A stretch of 64,000 nt of DNA from Flavobacterium pisciphilum (GTDB taxonomy: Bacteria; Bacteroidota; Bacteroidia; Flavobacteriales; Flavobacteriaceae): positions 558,001 to 622,000 of the forward strand of contig NZ_JAJJMO010000001.1 in the NCBI RefSeq assembly GCF_020905345.1, in the 5' to 3' direction. A program made the position numbers and the translations under genes. Position 1 is the first letter of the stretch, and every line of letters begins with the position of its first letter. Below the pieces are notes generated by a model, which was given only the letters and a program-made list of their open reading frames with translations, was not told the origin of the DNA and did not search any database. Positions 1 through 13,743 of this stretch are shown one piece after another.

Positions 1-2303
<2,303 letters not shown>

Positions 2304-2427
2304 CCTTAAAATTAATTAAGACCGTTTTCTTTATTTACAGTATTACTACCGTCAATAAAAAATGCTTTCTACTTTTTATTATTTTCTTATCTCAATATGT
2401 CAATGAACTTTTTTCCTTTCGGAATAG

Positions 2428-2501
2428 TGGAGAATAACGGAGTCGAACCGTTGACCTCCTGCGTGCAAGGCAGGCGCTCTAGCCAGCTGAGCTAATCCCC
2501 C
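2428..2501 (-). tRNA. tRNA-Ala(TGC)
   Basis: A 74-nt cloverleaf on the minus strand. The acceptor GGGGGAT pairs with ATTCTCC and the discriminator is A. The D-stem is GCTC/GAGC and the anticodon stem-loop CCTGCCTTGCACGCAGG carries anticodon TGC. The T-arm contains GGTTCGACTCC. No CCA is encoded directly after the discriminator. It sits in the 16S-23S spacer behind tRNA-Ile, the usual position in bacterial rRNA operons. Confidence 0.97.
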
Positions 2502-2609
2502 AATTTCAATTTTAGAATTTTGAATTCAGATTTTAAACCCTATTTCAGATTCAATTTCTTTTGGTGAATTCCAACTTCTAGAATTTCCTTTTTTTTAAGT
2601 TTAAAATAG

Positions 2610-2683
2610 TAGTCCCGGGCAGACTCGAACTGCCGACCCCTACATTATCAGTGTAGTACTCTAACCAGCTGAGCTACGAGACT
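2610..2683 (-). tRNA. tRNA-Ile(GAT)
   Basis: A 74-nt cloverleaf on the minus strand. The acceptor AGTCTCG pairs with CGGGACT and the discriminator is A. The D-arm is GCTCAGCTGGTTAGAGT. The anticodon arm CTACACTGATAATGTAG gives anticodon GAT, and the T-arm contains AGTTCGAGTCT. It is the first spacer tRNA of the rRNA operon, cotranscribed between 16S and tRNA-Ala. Confidence 0.97.
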
Positions 2684-2803
2684 CTGTTTTTACTTAAATT
2701 GTATTATTTGAACTAACAGCAGAGTAATATAATCTTTAGAGATGTAACAAATAGACATTTCGTCTTCTTTCCCTAGCGTGCATAAATGCTAACACTAAGG
2801 CTC

Positions 2804-4319
<1,516 letters not shown>

Positions 4320-4489
4320 TATATTTTTTATATTATATTGCGACTAATGATTCTATCGGTTATATTCAAATCTTGCGATTCTATTACTCTTTATTCTATG
4401 TTTCGAAATCTCTTTCGAAACGGCTGTCAATTCAATATGTCTAGGAACGTGTTCTTTTTATTTGTGTCGCTTGTTTCTCAAAGCGGGTG

Positions 4490-4520
4490 CAAAAGTAGTG
4501 AACTTGTTTTTAACTGGCAA
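4490..4520 (-). promoter_or_regulatory. rRNA operon promoter P1 (proximal)
   Basis: On the minus strand, TTG (4518-4520) is followed after 20 nt by TACTTTTG (4490-4497). This matches the Bacteroidota sigma-A consensus TTG-N19-21-TAnnTTTG. The next bases are GCACCCGC, the same downstream word as at P2 and P3. It lies about 170 nt upstream of the 16S 5' end. Confidence 0.8.
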
Positions 4521-4613
4521 GACTTTTTTGAAGTTTTTTTTAAGAAATTTTTCTCTCAAAAATCATTCGTAAATCTTAGCAGTATTTCAAAGAACTCCGT
4601 GTTTTGCGGGGTG

Positions 4614-4644
4614 CAAATGTAACTTTCGTTTTCCAAACTCACAA
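4614..4644 (-). promoter_or_regulatory. rRNA operon promoter P2 (middle)
   Basis: On the minus strand, TTG (4642-4644), a 20-nt spacer and TACATTTG (4614-4621), followed by GCACCCCGC. Same architecture and same downstream word as P1 and P3. The flanking word CAGTATTTCA also recurs downstream of P2 and P3, so the unit looks duplicated. Confidence 0.8.
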
Positions 4645-4735
4645 GCTTTTTTTAATCTTTTTTCAGAAAAAATTTTCCGTTTGATTAAAGTCTCTTGTCA
4701 GTATTTCAGATGAACGTTTTTGTTTGTTGCGGGTG

Positions 4736-4765
4736 CAAAACTACCACCTTTATCTAGATAAACAA
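4736..4765 (-). promoter_or_regulatory. rRNA operon promoter P3 (distal)
   Basis: On the minus strand, TTG (4763-4765), a 19-nt spacer and TAGTTTTG (4736-4743), followed by GCACCCGC. This is the most upstream of three tandem, near-identical rRNA promoters spaced 122-124 bp apart. Confidence 0.78.
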
Positions 4766-4807
4766 TACTTTTAAACCACTATTTTTAGTTTATTTTACCT
4801 TTAAGTC

Positions 4808-5080
4808 TTAACCATCTGATAACACCAACTTTACAAGCCCTCCTTTTTTAGGTTTTGTGGGGTTTTTCTGCGGGGGTGTTTGTGCTGTCCCTGTTTTTAG
4901 TGGGCTTTCGGGGGTTTGGCTGTTTCTGTTTTGCTCCCCTAGCCCTGATAGCAGCGCAAATCCTTTCTCTTTTTTCTTTAAAAAGGGAAAGATTACAGCG
5001 AATAGCAGGTTAAAGCTCCTAGAAATTACAACGCTTGCTTCTTTTTGGTTCTTCTCTCCTATTATATATAGTAAAAACAT
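4808..5080. other. G-rich intergenic block, probably non-coding
   Basis: Between the rRNA promoters and the protease terminator lies a stretch that is much richer in G on the plus strand (about 4850-4960) than its surroundings, with runs such as GTGGGGTTTTTCTGCGGGGG. A minus-strand frame of 90 codons is open here and would give a proline- and lysine-rich peptide. It has no recognisable domain, no leader and a composition expected from the skewed DNA, so I do not call it a gene. I see no tRNA or other structured RNA in it. Confidence 0.4.
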
Positions 5081-5150
5081 GCTCCTATATATAGTATTAC
5101 GAATCCTCTCCTATATATAGTATCATAAAAAAGCGACTCCTATTATATAG
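5057..5150. repeat. short direct repeats TCCTAT(TA)TATAG
   Basis: Four copies of a TCCTAT...TATAG word start at 5057, 5083, 5109 and 5138, a period of 26, 26 and 29 bp. The last copy is built into the stem of the terminator that follows the protease gene. This suggests the terminator arm was the source or the product of local duplication. Confidence 0.7.
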
Positions 5151-5160
5151 GAGTCGCTTT
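5127..5160 (-). terminator. Rho-independent terminator of the S8 protease gene
   Basis: On the minus strand AAAGCGACTCCTAT and its complement form a hairpin of about 13 bp, followed by a run of six T. It lies 28 nt after the stop codon of the protease gene. Confidence 0.88.
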
Positions 5161-5187
5161 GGAATAAACTAATTATTATAGATATGC

Positions 5188-8100
5188 TTACTCGACAATT
5201 AACTTTTGAGTTGATGTATTACCATCTTGCTCTACTTTTATAACATAAACTCCTGTTGGTAGTCTATGAATATTCAATTCTTTGTTTTCTGTTTCGGTTG
5301 TGAAAACTACTTTTCCAGCCATATCAGATATTCTAATACTTTTTGAACTAGTAGATGTTGTTTGCACATACACTTTTCCGTCTTTGATTGGATTTGGATA
5401 TATAACAAACCCTTCGATTTCATTTGTATCTACCCCCAGAGCACAAACTGTTGTTGATATATTTATTGTACGAGTTGCAAAGGTTTCGTTTTGCAATGCA
5501 TCTTTCGCCGTATAGGTTAAGATGTATTGCCCTGGCGTGCTTACATCAACTGTCCCAGAAACCAATACACCTGAAGTAATATCTACATCTAGGTTGTCTT
5601 TGGCAGTATAACCTGCTTCAATATATGGACATCCTTTATCTAAGGATACTACTACATTACCAGTCAGTGTAATTATAGGTTTAGCTCTCTCGATTGTTAC
5701 TGTCCAATTTTCAATTGTACCATTTTGCGCCATTACATTATAAACTACAGGAAGGGAATAGTTTAATACCGTAAGTCCGCTGTTCTGCAAATAAGTGCCT
5801 ATACGTAATGTAGCAAAATCGGATATTTGAAAAACTGGAGTCAACGTACTTAAGTTGGCGTTGTTATTAACAAAAACCTTAACCGTTTTTAAAACTGGAT
5901 CTATTACACTAGCTCCTACTTGATTGGCTACTGAGTACGCTATAAGAGTTGCTTCTGTGTTTTTGGCATTTAAAATTACTGTGTAATTTGTTTGAGAAGC
6001 TTTATCCTCTGAAACTACTGTAATCAACAAACTATTAGTATAATCTGAGATAGTTGTTTTTGAGTTTAATTGTTTTACTCCGTCTATATGCAGTTCTGCA
6101 CCTGGCGAAACCACAAAGTCGGCAATTAAATTAGATACATTAATTCCATACGGTACTGTTTTAGTAGCATTACTACCTACTATATCAGTATTAATATCTG
6201 ATACTAGTCCTGGATTTGATACAACTGTAAAATTATATGCCATCAATTTGCTCTCTGTACTTAAACCTACGAGTATTTTAATGGTATACACTTCTGAAAT
6301 CCCTGTATTAAACCCAACTCCTTCTACAGTTAAAGTAACTGGATTTGTATAATCATTTGTTGTAACACCACTTACTTGTGTAACTCCATTTATCTTTGCA
6401 AGACTTTGCATTCCTAATGAGAAATTAGCAATGGCATTAGTTATATCTGCTCCATCATTTAACAATACAGTATATGTTTTAGACGCTGTATCATAAGATG
6501 CTGAAAGCTGGTTAACAAAATCTAGTTTTTGCAACAAAACTGGTACATTCCAAAATTTCCCATCTCCTATACCGTCTGTATCAGCATTCAATATTACTGC
6601 CGTATTATCATTTAGTGAACTATCAAACACAAATTGCTTATCTCCTTCTGAAAAGGAGTAATATGCTACTAACCCTGGCTCATTTCCTTGATATTTTGTC
6701 ATTGCATTACTTGCAATTGTTGCCTGATCACGAACACCAGCCCAAATACGAACTTCATCTATGTTCCCATTTAAACCACGTGTTAAAGTGGTATTATTTC
6801 CTACATAAGCAGGGTTAGCTGTATTAGAATTCGCTGCATTTGCAGTACCAGTACTTGTAAATGGCACTGCTACCCCATCTATATAAACCGTATAGACATT
6901 GGCCGCACTTACTGTATAAGCAATATGATGCCAAGTATTTTGTTTAATAGAATTTAATCCTGTATTAATAACATATGACCCTGTTGGTGTAGCTATGGAA
7001 AACACAAGGCTATTTTCTTTATATAAAGTAAGATTAGCTGTATTATGCACAAAAACCAATACTGTGCTTTTATCTAAAATTCTTCCAAAAACACTTGGCT
7101 GCTTCTGATTTACCCATGCTTCGAATGTATAATTATTAGTAAGGTTTAATACTGGTGTGTTATCAGTAATTACAATGTCATTTACACCATCAAAAGTTCC
7201 AGTAACATTTGTAGGGTAATTTGAAGCATGCGTCAATGTCACAGATTTAGAATCATTTGTAATATCGGTATCGCCTGCCAATTGAGTATACACATCTATT
7301 ACATAATCGCCAGGAACACTTAAATCTGCTTTTGTATTAAAGGAAACAGTAGCTGTTCCAGCTGCAGCAATAGGTCCTGCAACATTTTGAACTACTTCAT
7401 TTGCTCCATTAATTTTGTATGCTATTGGAAAATTTAAAATTGGAACACTTGATAAATTACGTATAACAGCAGTTACTACAACTGGCGTGTTTCCAGGTTT
7501 TGTTGGTGCTGTAATTCTTTCTACACTTGCATTAGCAGTTGTAAATGGCAATACATTAACCGTATATTCTTCTATCTCAAAATCTTCATTTGATGTTGTC
7601 AATCCATCAATAGTTGGCCCAAGATTCACATTATAATACTCATTTGGTGAGCGATACATTTGTATCACCCTCATCAATTTTTCGCCCGGCGTAGTATTTG
7701 CAGGAATCGTAACTCCTCCTACCAAAGTGAAATTATTTCTAAAATAATGTGTACTCAATGTTGACACAATTCCTGGTGACGCTGTAGTAGACACTGTATT
7801 TACCCAAAAATTACCTGCGTAAAATTCATCTGTTAAGTTACCATCTCCATTTAAATCAACAACCATCATTGTAAAAACACCTGGTCTTGTTGTTAAATCT
7901 CTTGTAATTGCTTCTCCTGTTCTAACAATCGTTACCTCTGGCTGATAAGTAAATCCTGGGTATACCGGAATTTTTATGTTCTTAAAGTCAGAATAAGCTG
8001 TAGTAGCAGATGTATTTACTACATTATCCCACTTAAGTTTAGAAATTGCATATCCATTTGTATTAGTATGAACTGGCAATTCATTATTATTAAAGACTAT

Positions 8101-11100
8101 TTTCTCTTTGTTATTATTAGAATTATTATCGTCTGATACATCAACACCGCTCGTTATGTTATATTCTTTTCCAACAATAGACAAATCTGCTTTTATTGCA
8201 AAAGTAAAACTAACTGTTCCATAAGCAGCAATAGCAGGAACAACATCAGTCACTTTTGGCCCTCCATCTACTTGATAAAATACTGGGTAGTTCACCAATG
8301 CAACTGGCCCTAAGTTGCTAACTCTAATTGTTACGACACTTTCATTTGTTTTTTTTCCGAGAGCTTCTGGGGTTACAATAGTTACCACACTTGCGTCATT
8401 TACAGTTGGTTTTGTAACACAAGTAATATCTGCAATCCAACCTCTTCCGTTTTCGATTTCATCAGAAACAAATCTAAATGTTAGTTCTCCACCTACTGCA
8501 GTAGAGGTTAATGATGGTGGCAAGCTATTGCCTGTAAAAGCCCCTAATAATGGAGCGTTTACATTTGGACCATTATAAATATATAAGAAATCATAATCTA
8601 GCTCAACATCAAAATCTGTAAAATTCACATTTATACTATTACCAACAGTTCCAGGTCTAAAAGTCAATACTTGTGTTGCTGAATCTTGATAATTATTAAA
8701 ACGTGTACCTGCATCTGTAAATACTGACGAACAAGTAGTTTTACTAGCAACTGAACCCATTAAAACATCTGTGCCTGCATTAGAAACATTGCTGGTAGCT
8801 GTATTATTATCTACTACCACGTCTCCTACATAATTCACATTAGCAACTACTGTATAGATTCCCTGAGTTGAAAAATTTGCTGTTTGTACAAAGCTATAAG
8901 ATAGCTCACTTAATGGATTAACTGGTCCTGTAATTGTTTCAACCACTTCTGTTCCTCCATTAATTTTATAAGAAACTGGAATATTACTTATCGCAACTGG
9001 AGAATGATTAAAAATTTTAATTTTCACTACTTCTGTTGCCGTAAGCCCTACATTCGGAATAAATGAAGTTAATTCTAAATCAGTAGCTGTAGCTTCATAG
9101 AAATTGACATTATCAATAAAAACAGAATTATAAACATAGTCATTACTTACTATAATAACATCATTATCACTAACTGCTTCAAAGGCAACACTAAATACTG
9201 TACCTGCATAAGCTGAAAAATCATAAATCAATTCAGTATCACCGCTTAATTCTGTTCCTCCATAAACACTTTGGTTTTTATAACTATTTACTGGATTTCC
9301 ATTGACCAAAACTCTAAAAAAGTTTTTATTAACTGTGCCAACAGTATTCCATAATAAATTAAATTTCATTCTAATATTCTTTCCAGCAAGACTTGTTGCG
9401 TCTATATCACAAAAAGATACTTTTTTTATATAATCTGGATTATTTGTAAATGCATTTGCAACTGTACTAACTACCCAAGGAGAAGAAGTTGTACGGCTTG
9501 ATCCTTGCATTTTTGCACCATCTAACAATTGTGCATCTATATACTCATATTTTACATTTCCAGTTGCTCCATTAGAAAAAACATAATTGGTTGCTTTTCT
9601 ATTATTAAAATCTTCAAGAAATGGCAAGCTTAAAGCATTTAAAACAGGTTGAGAAACTGGCTCAACATTAACTGCTCTAACTCGTTCGGAAACTATTCCA
9701 GTAGCTATATCTACTGTACGAACAGAAAACCAATTATCATCACTTACTGTAAGGTTGTTAAATGTATAAGTCGGATCTGTAACTGTAGCTACAACATCAA
9801 AGGCATATCCATTCATTTTTAAAACTTCGTATTTTGCTCCTACAATAGGATCCCAATCCATTTTATAAGATGATGTACCACATACTGATGGCGCAATAAC
9901 TAAATTTTTAGGCTCTGTAATAATATTAAATACTTCTTTTGAAGCATCTACTTTTGAGCCTGCAATGATTCTGATTTTAGCATTTGCTACTATGCCTGAT
10001 GGTACTTGCCATGCAAAATTTCTTGCTGCTGATGGAACATCTTTTGCAAGCATTACATAATTAATTCCTCCATCTACAGAATATTCTATAGTAAATGTTT
10101 TTGCTTCCCCTTCATAATCCCAACGAATATATTCGGTTGTATCTGGATTAAACTTTTCACCTCCTACAGGATACGTAAGAATTAATTCTGGTGCAACATA
10201 ATCATATACAACTGAAAATTCCTGACTGTTTAAAGGGATTTTTGCTCCTGTGATTATAATTTTATAAGTCCCCGCTGCAGGGTTATCCAATGTTACTTGC
10301 TCAATATTATTCATACTGTCAACTCCTCGTATAGCATTTTCATTAGGAGTTGTTGGATTTAATACCCAAGGTAAAGTTGTAATGCCGTCCTTTACAATTT
10401 TAATATCCAAATCATTAACCTGAATCAAACCTGCTCCTGGTGTCCCTGGTAAATCAGAATACGCAAGCATTACTTTTAAAGAAACCAATCCTGATGGAAC
10501 TACAATTTCTTTTTCAAAAGATGCCCCATTTATAACAGTTCCCGTATAAAACATTTTTTTATCCAACGCTTTAATTGCTCTAAGACCGTTTAAATTTCCA
10601 AAACCATATTTATAATCTGGACCTGGATTCCCCTCATCTTTTGCAGTATTTGCGACTAAAGCCTTCATCAATGAAGCTAGTGGTTTCTCTCCATAAATAT
10701 TTTTATATCTTTCATATAACAAAGCTACTGTACCAGTAGTACCAGGTGTAGCCATGGAGGTTCCGCTCATTATTTGGTATGAATTGCTGTAATCAAGAGA
10801 ATATACATTTGTACCTACAGCAGTAATTTGAGGCACCAAACGCCCATCAATTGTTGGTCCAAAACTACTATAACTACTAATTAAATCATTTGGATTGTTA
10901 GCCGCAACATGCAATGAATTTTTCGAATTCTTTGTCGATGTATTAAATCCTCCTCCAGCTGGATTTGCTGTTTGTGCATTTCCATTAGAATATATATTTA
11001 AAAGATAAGTATTCGTTGCTGTAACATAATCATCGCCATAATCTGATGCACTATATTTAAATGTATTAAAACCTGAAGCAAGATTTATTCCATAAGAATT

Positions 11101-12087
11101 TGATGTGATTTCGATTCCATCTTCTGCAATTGATTTTAATCGTTCACTTGCAACCGACAAACCGTTCGATTGTGTATTAAAATTCCATCCATACATCTGC
11201 ACTTCTGGAGCCATCCCTTTTGCTATTGGATCTAACAAACCAGCCCCTCCAATAGTTCCTGACACGTGTTCTCCATGCGAAGAGTTAGATTCATATTCTT
11301 TTGCTGTAACTCTACCTGTGTGATCTTTGTGTTTTTCAAGATTTCCATCCCAAACACCTACTTTAACCCCTTTTCCTGTTAATCCATATCCTAATCCAGA
11401 AATAGTAGAGCCTAAAATATTTGCTTTATGCGAAGTCACTCCTGGTCTATTATCACTTTCTACAGGAGCTGGAATTAAATCTATATTTTGCACCCAATTA
11501 ATTTTTGCAATTTCTTCTAATTTTTCTTTAGAAACCTGCAGATAAATTTGATTAAATGGCTCTTCAATTCTTATGCTTTTCACAAATAAACTTGACAAAT
11601 CATGTGAAATTACTTTTGAGTCAACTCCCTTGAAATAACTTACTACTACTTTTATACTATTCCCTTCTAAAGCATAATCTGGAATACTATTATTGGCTAG
11701 CATTTTATCCAATTTATATTGTGGATCGACTATAATTGAAGTTCTTATATTATCAGAAATAGCCCCTTTACTATAAAATCCAGGATCTATAGCAGCATAA
11801 TAAGCATTGTTTGATACATAAGTGAGTAAAGTCACTCCTTGCCTTTTTAATTTTTGTTGTTCTTCTAACGAAGGTATTTTGGTAAATTGTAACAAAGTAT
11901 ATTCCGTTTGTGGACTTTGTTTTTTACTTGTACTCTTCTTAAGTTCTCTAAACTGCTGTTTAAAATTTGCAGTAGTTGAAATTTTATTTCCATTTATAGA
12001 AATAGAAAAATCATTTTCAAGTCTATTTTGCGACCATATAGAAATCGCAAAAAGCATCATAATAAAGCTTAGTAATTTTTTATTCAT
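5188..12087 (-). CDS. secreted S8 (subtilisin-like) serine protease with T9SS C-terminal domain
   Basis: A 2,299-residue secreted protease. The signal peptide is MNKKLLSFIMMLFAISIWSQ. The peptidase S8 domain spans about residues 215-515, with catalytic Asp247 (VGVWDGN), His271 (SHGEHVSGTIGG) and Ser444 (MSGTSMATPG). Behind it come an Ig/fibronectin-like stretch (about 630-800), three repeated modules resembling CARDB (about 1000-1110, 1230-1330, 1520-1625), a CUB-like domain (about 1118-1226), a GEVED-like acidic loop with DLNGDGNLTDEF (about 1415), a LamG-like lectin domain (about 1635-1795, FEAWVNQKQ and GNIDEVRIWAG), cadherin-like repeats, a DUF5011-like domain (about 2140-2210) and a type A T9SS sorting domain starting GFVIYPNPIKDGKVYV. 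The protein is probably secreted by the type IX system and either surface-attached or released, acting on extracellular protein or glycoprotein. It stands alone with its own terminator. Domain names beyond the protease and sorting domain are by resemblance. Confidence 0.93.
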   Translation of the reverse strand: MNKKLLSFIMMLFAISIWSQNRLENDFSISINGNKISTTANFKQQFRELKKSTSKKQSPQTEYTLLQFTKIPSLEEQQKLKRQGVTLLTYVSNNAYYAAIDPGFYSKGAISDNIRTSIIVDPQYKLDKMLANNSIPDYALEGNSIKVVVSYFKGVDSKVISHDLSSLFVKSIRIEEPFNQIYLQVSKEKLEEIAKINWVQNIDLIPAPVESDNRPGVTSHKANILGSTISGLGYGLTGKGVKVGVWDGNLEKHKDHTGRVTAKEYESNSSHGEHVSGTIGGAGLLDPIAKGMAPEVQMYGWNFNTQSNGLSVASERLKSIAEDGIEITSNSYGINLASGFNTFKYSASDYGDDYVTATNTYLLNIYSNGNAQTANPAGGGFNTSTKNSKNSLHVAANNPNDLISSYSSFGPTIDGRLVPQITAVGTNVYSLDYSNSYQIMSGTSMATPGTTGTVALLYERYKNIYGEKPLASLMKALVANTAKDEGNPGPDYKYGFGNLNGLRAIKALDKKMFYTGTVINGASFEKEIVVPSGLVSLKVMLAYSDLPGTPGAGLIQVNDLDIKIVKDGITTLPWVLNPTTPNENAIRGVDSMNNIEQVTLDNPAAGTYKIIITGAKIPLNSQEFSVVYDYVAPELILTYPVGGEKFNPDTTEYIRWDYEGEAKTFTIEYSVDGGINYVMLAKDVPSAARNFAWQVPSGIVANAKIRIIAGSKVDASKEVFNIITEPKNLVIAPSVCGTSSYKMDWDPIVGAKYEVLKMNGYAFDVVATVTDPTYTFNNLTVSDDNWFSVRTVDIATGIVSERVRAVNVEPVSQPVLNALSLPFLEDFNNRKATNYVFSNGATGNVKYEYIDAQLLDGAKMQGSSRTTSSPWVVSTVANAFTNNPDYIKKVSFCDIDATSLAGKNIRMKFNLLWNTVGTVNKNFFRVLVNGNPVNSYKNQSVYGGTELSGDTELIYDFSAYAGTVFSVAFEAVSDNDVIIVSNDYVYNSVFIDNVNFYEATATDLELTSFIPNVGLTATEVVKIKIFNHSPVAISNIPVSYKINGGTEVVETITGPVNPLSELSYSFVQTANFSTQGIYTVVANVNYVGDVVVDNNTATSNVSNAGTDVLMGSVASKTTCSSVFTDAGTRFNNYQDSATQVLTFRPGTVGNSINVNFTDFDVELDYDFLYIYNGPNVNAPLLGAFTGNSLPPSLTSTAVGGELTFRFVSDEIENGRGWIADITCVTKPTVNDASVVTIVTPEALGKKTNESVVTIRVSNLGPVALVNYPVFYQVDGGPKVTDVVPAIAAYGTVSFTFAIKADLSIVGKEYNITSGVDVSDDNNSNNNKEKIVFNNNELPVHTNTNGYAISKLKWDNVVNTSATTAYSDFKNIKIPVYPGFTYQPEVTIVRTGEAITRDLTTRPGVFTMMVVDLNGDGNLTDEFYAGNFWVNTVSTTASPGIVSTLSTHYFRNNFTLVGGVTIPANTTPGEKLMRVIQMYRSPNEYYNVNLGPTIDGLTTSNEDFEIEEYTVNVLPFTTANASVERITAPTKPGNTPVVVTAVIRNLSSVPILNFPIAYKINGANEVVQNVAGPIAAAGTATVSFNTKADLSVPGDYVIDVYTQLAGDTDITNDSKSVTLTHASNYPTNVTGTFDGVNDIVITDNTPVLNLTNNYTFEAWVNQKQPSVFGRILDKSTVLVFVHNTANLTLYKENSLVFSIATPTGSYVINTGLNSIKQNTWHHIAYTVSAANVYTVYIDGVAVPFTSTGTANAANSNTANPAYVGNNTTLTRGLNGNIDEVRIWAGVRDQATIASNAMTKYQGNEPGLVAYYSFSEGDKQFVFDSSLNDNTAVILNADTDGIGDGKFWNVPVLLQKLDFVNQLSASYDTASKTYTVLLNDGADITNAIANFSLGMQSLAKINGVTQVSGVTTNDYTNPVTLTVEGVGFNTGISEVYTIKILVGLSTESKLMAYNFTVVSNPGLVSDINTDIVGSNATKTVPYGINVSNLIADFVVSPGAELHIDGVKQLNSKTTISDYTNSLLITVVSEDKASQTNYTVILNAKNTEATLIAYSVANQVGASVIDPVLKTVKVFVNNNANLSTLTPVFQISDFATLRIGTYLQNSGLTVLNYSLPVVYNVMAQNGTIENWTVTIERAKPIITLTGNVVVSLDKGCPYIEAGYTAKDNLDVDITSGVLVSGTVDVSTPGQYILTYTAKDALQNETFATRTINISTTVCALGVDTNEIEGFVIYPNPIKDGKVYVQTTSTSSKSIRISDMAGKVVFTTETENKELNIHRLPTGVYVIKVEQDGNTSTQKLIVE

Positions 12088-12344
12088 ATCTTAAAATATT
12101 TGGTTAAAAACGGTAGTTAAAGAGTAAACCTACAAAATAAATCATAAAGAACAAACTATAACCACACCTATATAACTAAATAATAGACACATAACCAACA
12201 CAAAGCCCATTTATATAGCTAAATCTTGGTATTAACACATAAATAATTAAAACAATTATTTTTAAATCTACACAAACAAAAAGTAAGTAAATACTTACAT
12301 TAAAATACAACCTTATTTTCTAAAAACTTTTTAGAGTTTAACCA

Positions 12345-12383
12345 TAAAAAAAGACCTATCAAATGTTCTTGATAAGTCTTTCT
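12345..12383 (-). terminator. Rho-independent terminator after the DUF4294 gene
   Basis: On the minus strand AAAGACTTATCAAG, a short loop and the near-complement TTTGATAGGTCTTT are followed by T residues. It lies 24 nt downstream of the DUF4294 stop codon. The remainder of 12088-12344, upstream of the protease start, shows no gene. Confidence 0.85.
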
Positions 12384-12406
12384 AATATTGTAATTAAGTA
12401 GAGTAT

Positions 12407-13090
12407 CTACTTTGTAGTCTTCTGCTCTTTAACTTTTTCCTGCCAATAATTACTAAGATCATCGTAATTAACTGGATGTGCTGGCGCTTGATATTGTAAT
12501 CTACCAGACTCAAAAGCACGAATTAGGATTGTTTCTATTAAATAATCTTCATTCACTTCATAAGGAGCATATTCTTTTTTTAAACTTATATCAAAAACAT
12601 TAGCTGTTGTATTTGCCCAAAATGCTTTCCATCCACTTTTTAAAGTTTTTACTAACTCAAATGTCGTAGTACCAGTTTGGCGATGAATAAGCTTTACTAA
12701 TATTTGTCCTTGTTTACGAGATAACTTCTTTAGTTTTCCTTCAAATTCATTATTAAGGTAGTCCTCAACAATTTTAAAATATTTCTTTTTCTCTCTGTTT
12801 GAAGATAAACGCGCCATTCCTTTATTAAGGGCTACTAACCTATCTGAAGCCAATCTAGCAAATGGAAATGTTTTATAAACTCTATTTTGAAGAATTAAAA
12901 ATTGCTTTTGAGCTTCGGGATCTAGCTTTTCTTTTGAAATAATAATCTCAGGCAACTGGATCGTATCATTTAATATAGAATCCTTTTCGGTCAAAACATA
13001 TCCCATTTGTTGGGGATTATTTTTATCGATTTGGGCTTGACCAACAAAAGACGCTAAGAGAAAGCAAAATAAATAGGTTATAAACTTCAT
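12407..13090 (-). CDS. DUF4294 family exported protein
   Basis: A 227-residue protein with a signal peptide (MKFITYLFCFLLASFVGQAQ) and, over about residues 40-200, the pattern of the DUF4294 family: LPEIIISKE, then NRVYKTFPFARLASDRL, then LVKLIHRQTGTTTFELVK and GWKAFWANTTANVFDISLK. The family is widespread in Bacteroidota and has no established function. Its export signal and the basic, helix-rich body suggest a periplasmic or envelope role, which is inference. The gene is monocistronic on the minus strand, with a hairpin terminator behind it. Confidence 0.85.
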   Translation of the reverse strand: MKFITYLFCFLLASFVGQAQIDKNNPQQMGYVLTEKDSILNDTIQLPEIIISKEKLDPEAQKQFLILQNRVYKTFPFARLASDRLVALNKGMARLSSNREKKKYFKIVEDYLNNEFEGKLKKLSRKQGQILVKLIHRQTGTTTFELVKTLKSGWKAFWANTTANVFDISLKKEYAPYEVNEDYLIETILIRAFESGRLQYQAPAHPVNYDDLSNYWQEKVKEQKTTK

Positions 13091-13622
13091 TGAGTTATTA
13101 ATTTGAATGTAAAATTATACATTATATATACAATTGTAATACCAAATTTATAAATTAGGAGTAATAAATTGTATTTAATTATCAATTAAGATGTTAAATA
13201 CTTTTAAAAGCAGTACTCTTTATTTTGATACTTACTGTTATAAATCTAATAGTATTCGTGGCAACTAAATAAAAAAATCAAAAGAAAAGTTAGCTTGTGG
13301 AGTGGTATTAACTGATTTTCTATCAATTTCAAAATTAACTAACTCTTTCTTTTTAACTACAATTTTGATGTTAAGAATCCATTCAATTATCAACAACAAA
13401 TAATGTCTTTAAAAAGATATTTTACCGTCAGCAATAATATCATTCGTAATTATTCTCAACCCAATATTTTTTCTACCAAAAGTTTTAGAATTGGCTTTGC
13501 TTGATTAACATTCGTTTTACATAAATCCTCTAGTTAAAACTATACAATAGAAACTGCAAAAGCTTTTTAACAAGAAATAAATCTGAAGCTGCCAATTATT
13601 TGCATTTTTTGATAAATTAAAC
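13091..13622. other. intergenic region without a recognisable gene
   Basis: About 530 bp of AT-rich sequence between two divergently transcribed units. I see no open frame with a plausible protein, no tRNA and no strong hairpin. It must contain the promoter of the DUF4294 gene. A TAAATTTG element (complement at 13143-13150) is a candidate minus-7 box but has no TTG at the right distance. Confidence 0.5.
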
Positions 13623-13652
13623 TTGGTTTAAAGATATTAATATTTACATTTG
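13623..13652 (+). promoter_or_regulatory. promoter of the ankyrin-DUF2271-PepSY-apbE operon
   Basis: TTG (13623-13625), a 19-nt spacer and TACATTTG (13645-13652) match the Bacteroidota promoter consensus. Transcription would start near 13659, leaving a leader of about 85 nt before the ATG at 13744. Confidence 0.75.
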
Positions 13653-13743
13653 CTTTATTCTTATTTATTCTAAATAGATTGGTTATTTCCATCTAATAAA
13701 AAACAAATCTTGTCAAAAATCAATAAACAATAAATACCTAAAT

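Noticed and set aside
4808..5080. A 90-codon minus-strand frame with a proline-rich product
   Set aside because: Its composition follows from the G-rich DNA, and there is no domain, leader or promoter.
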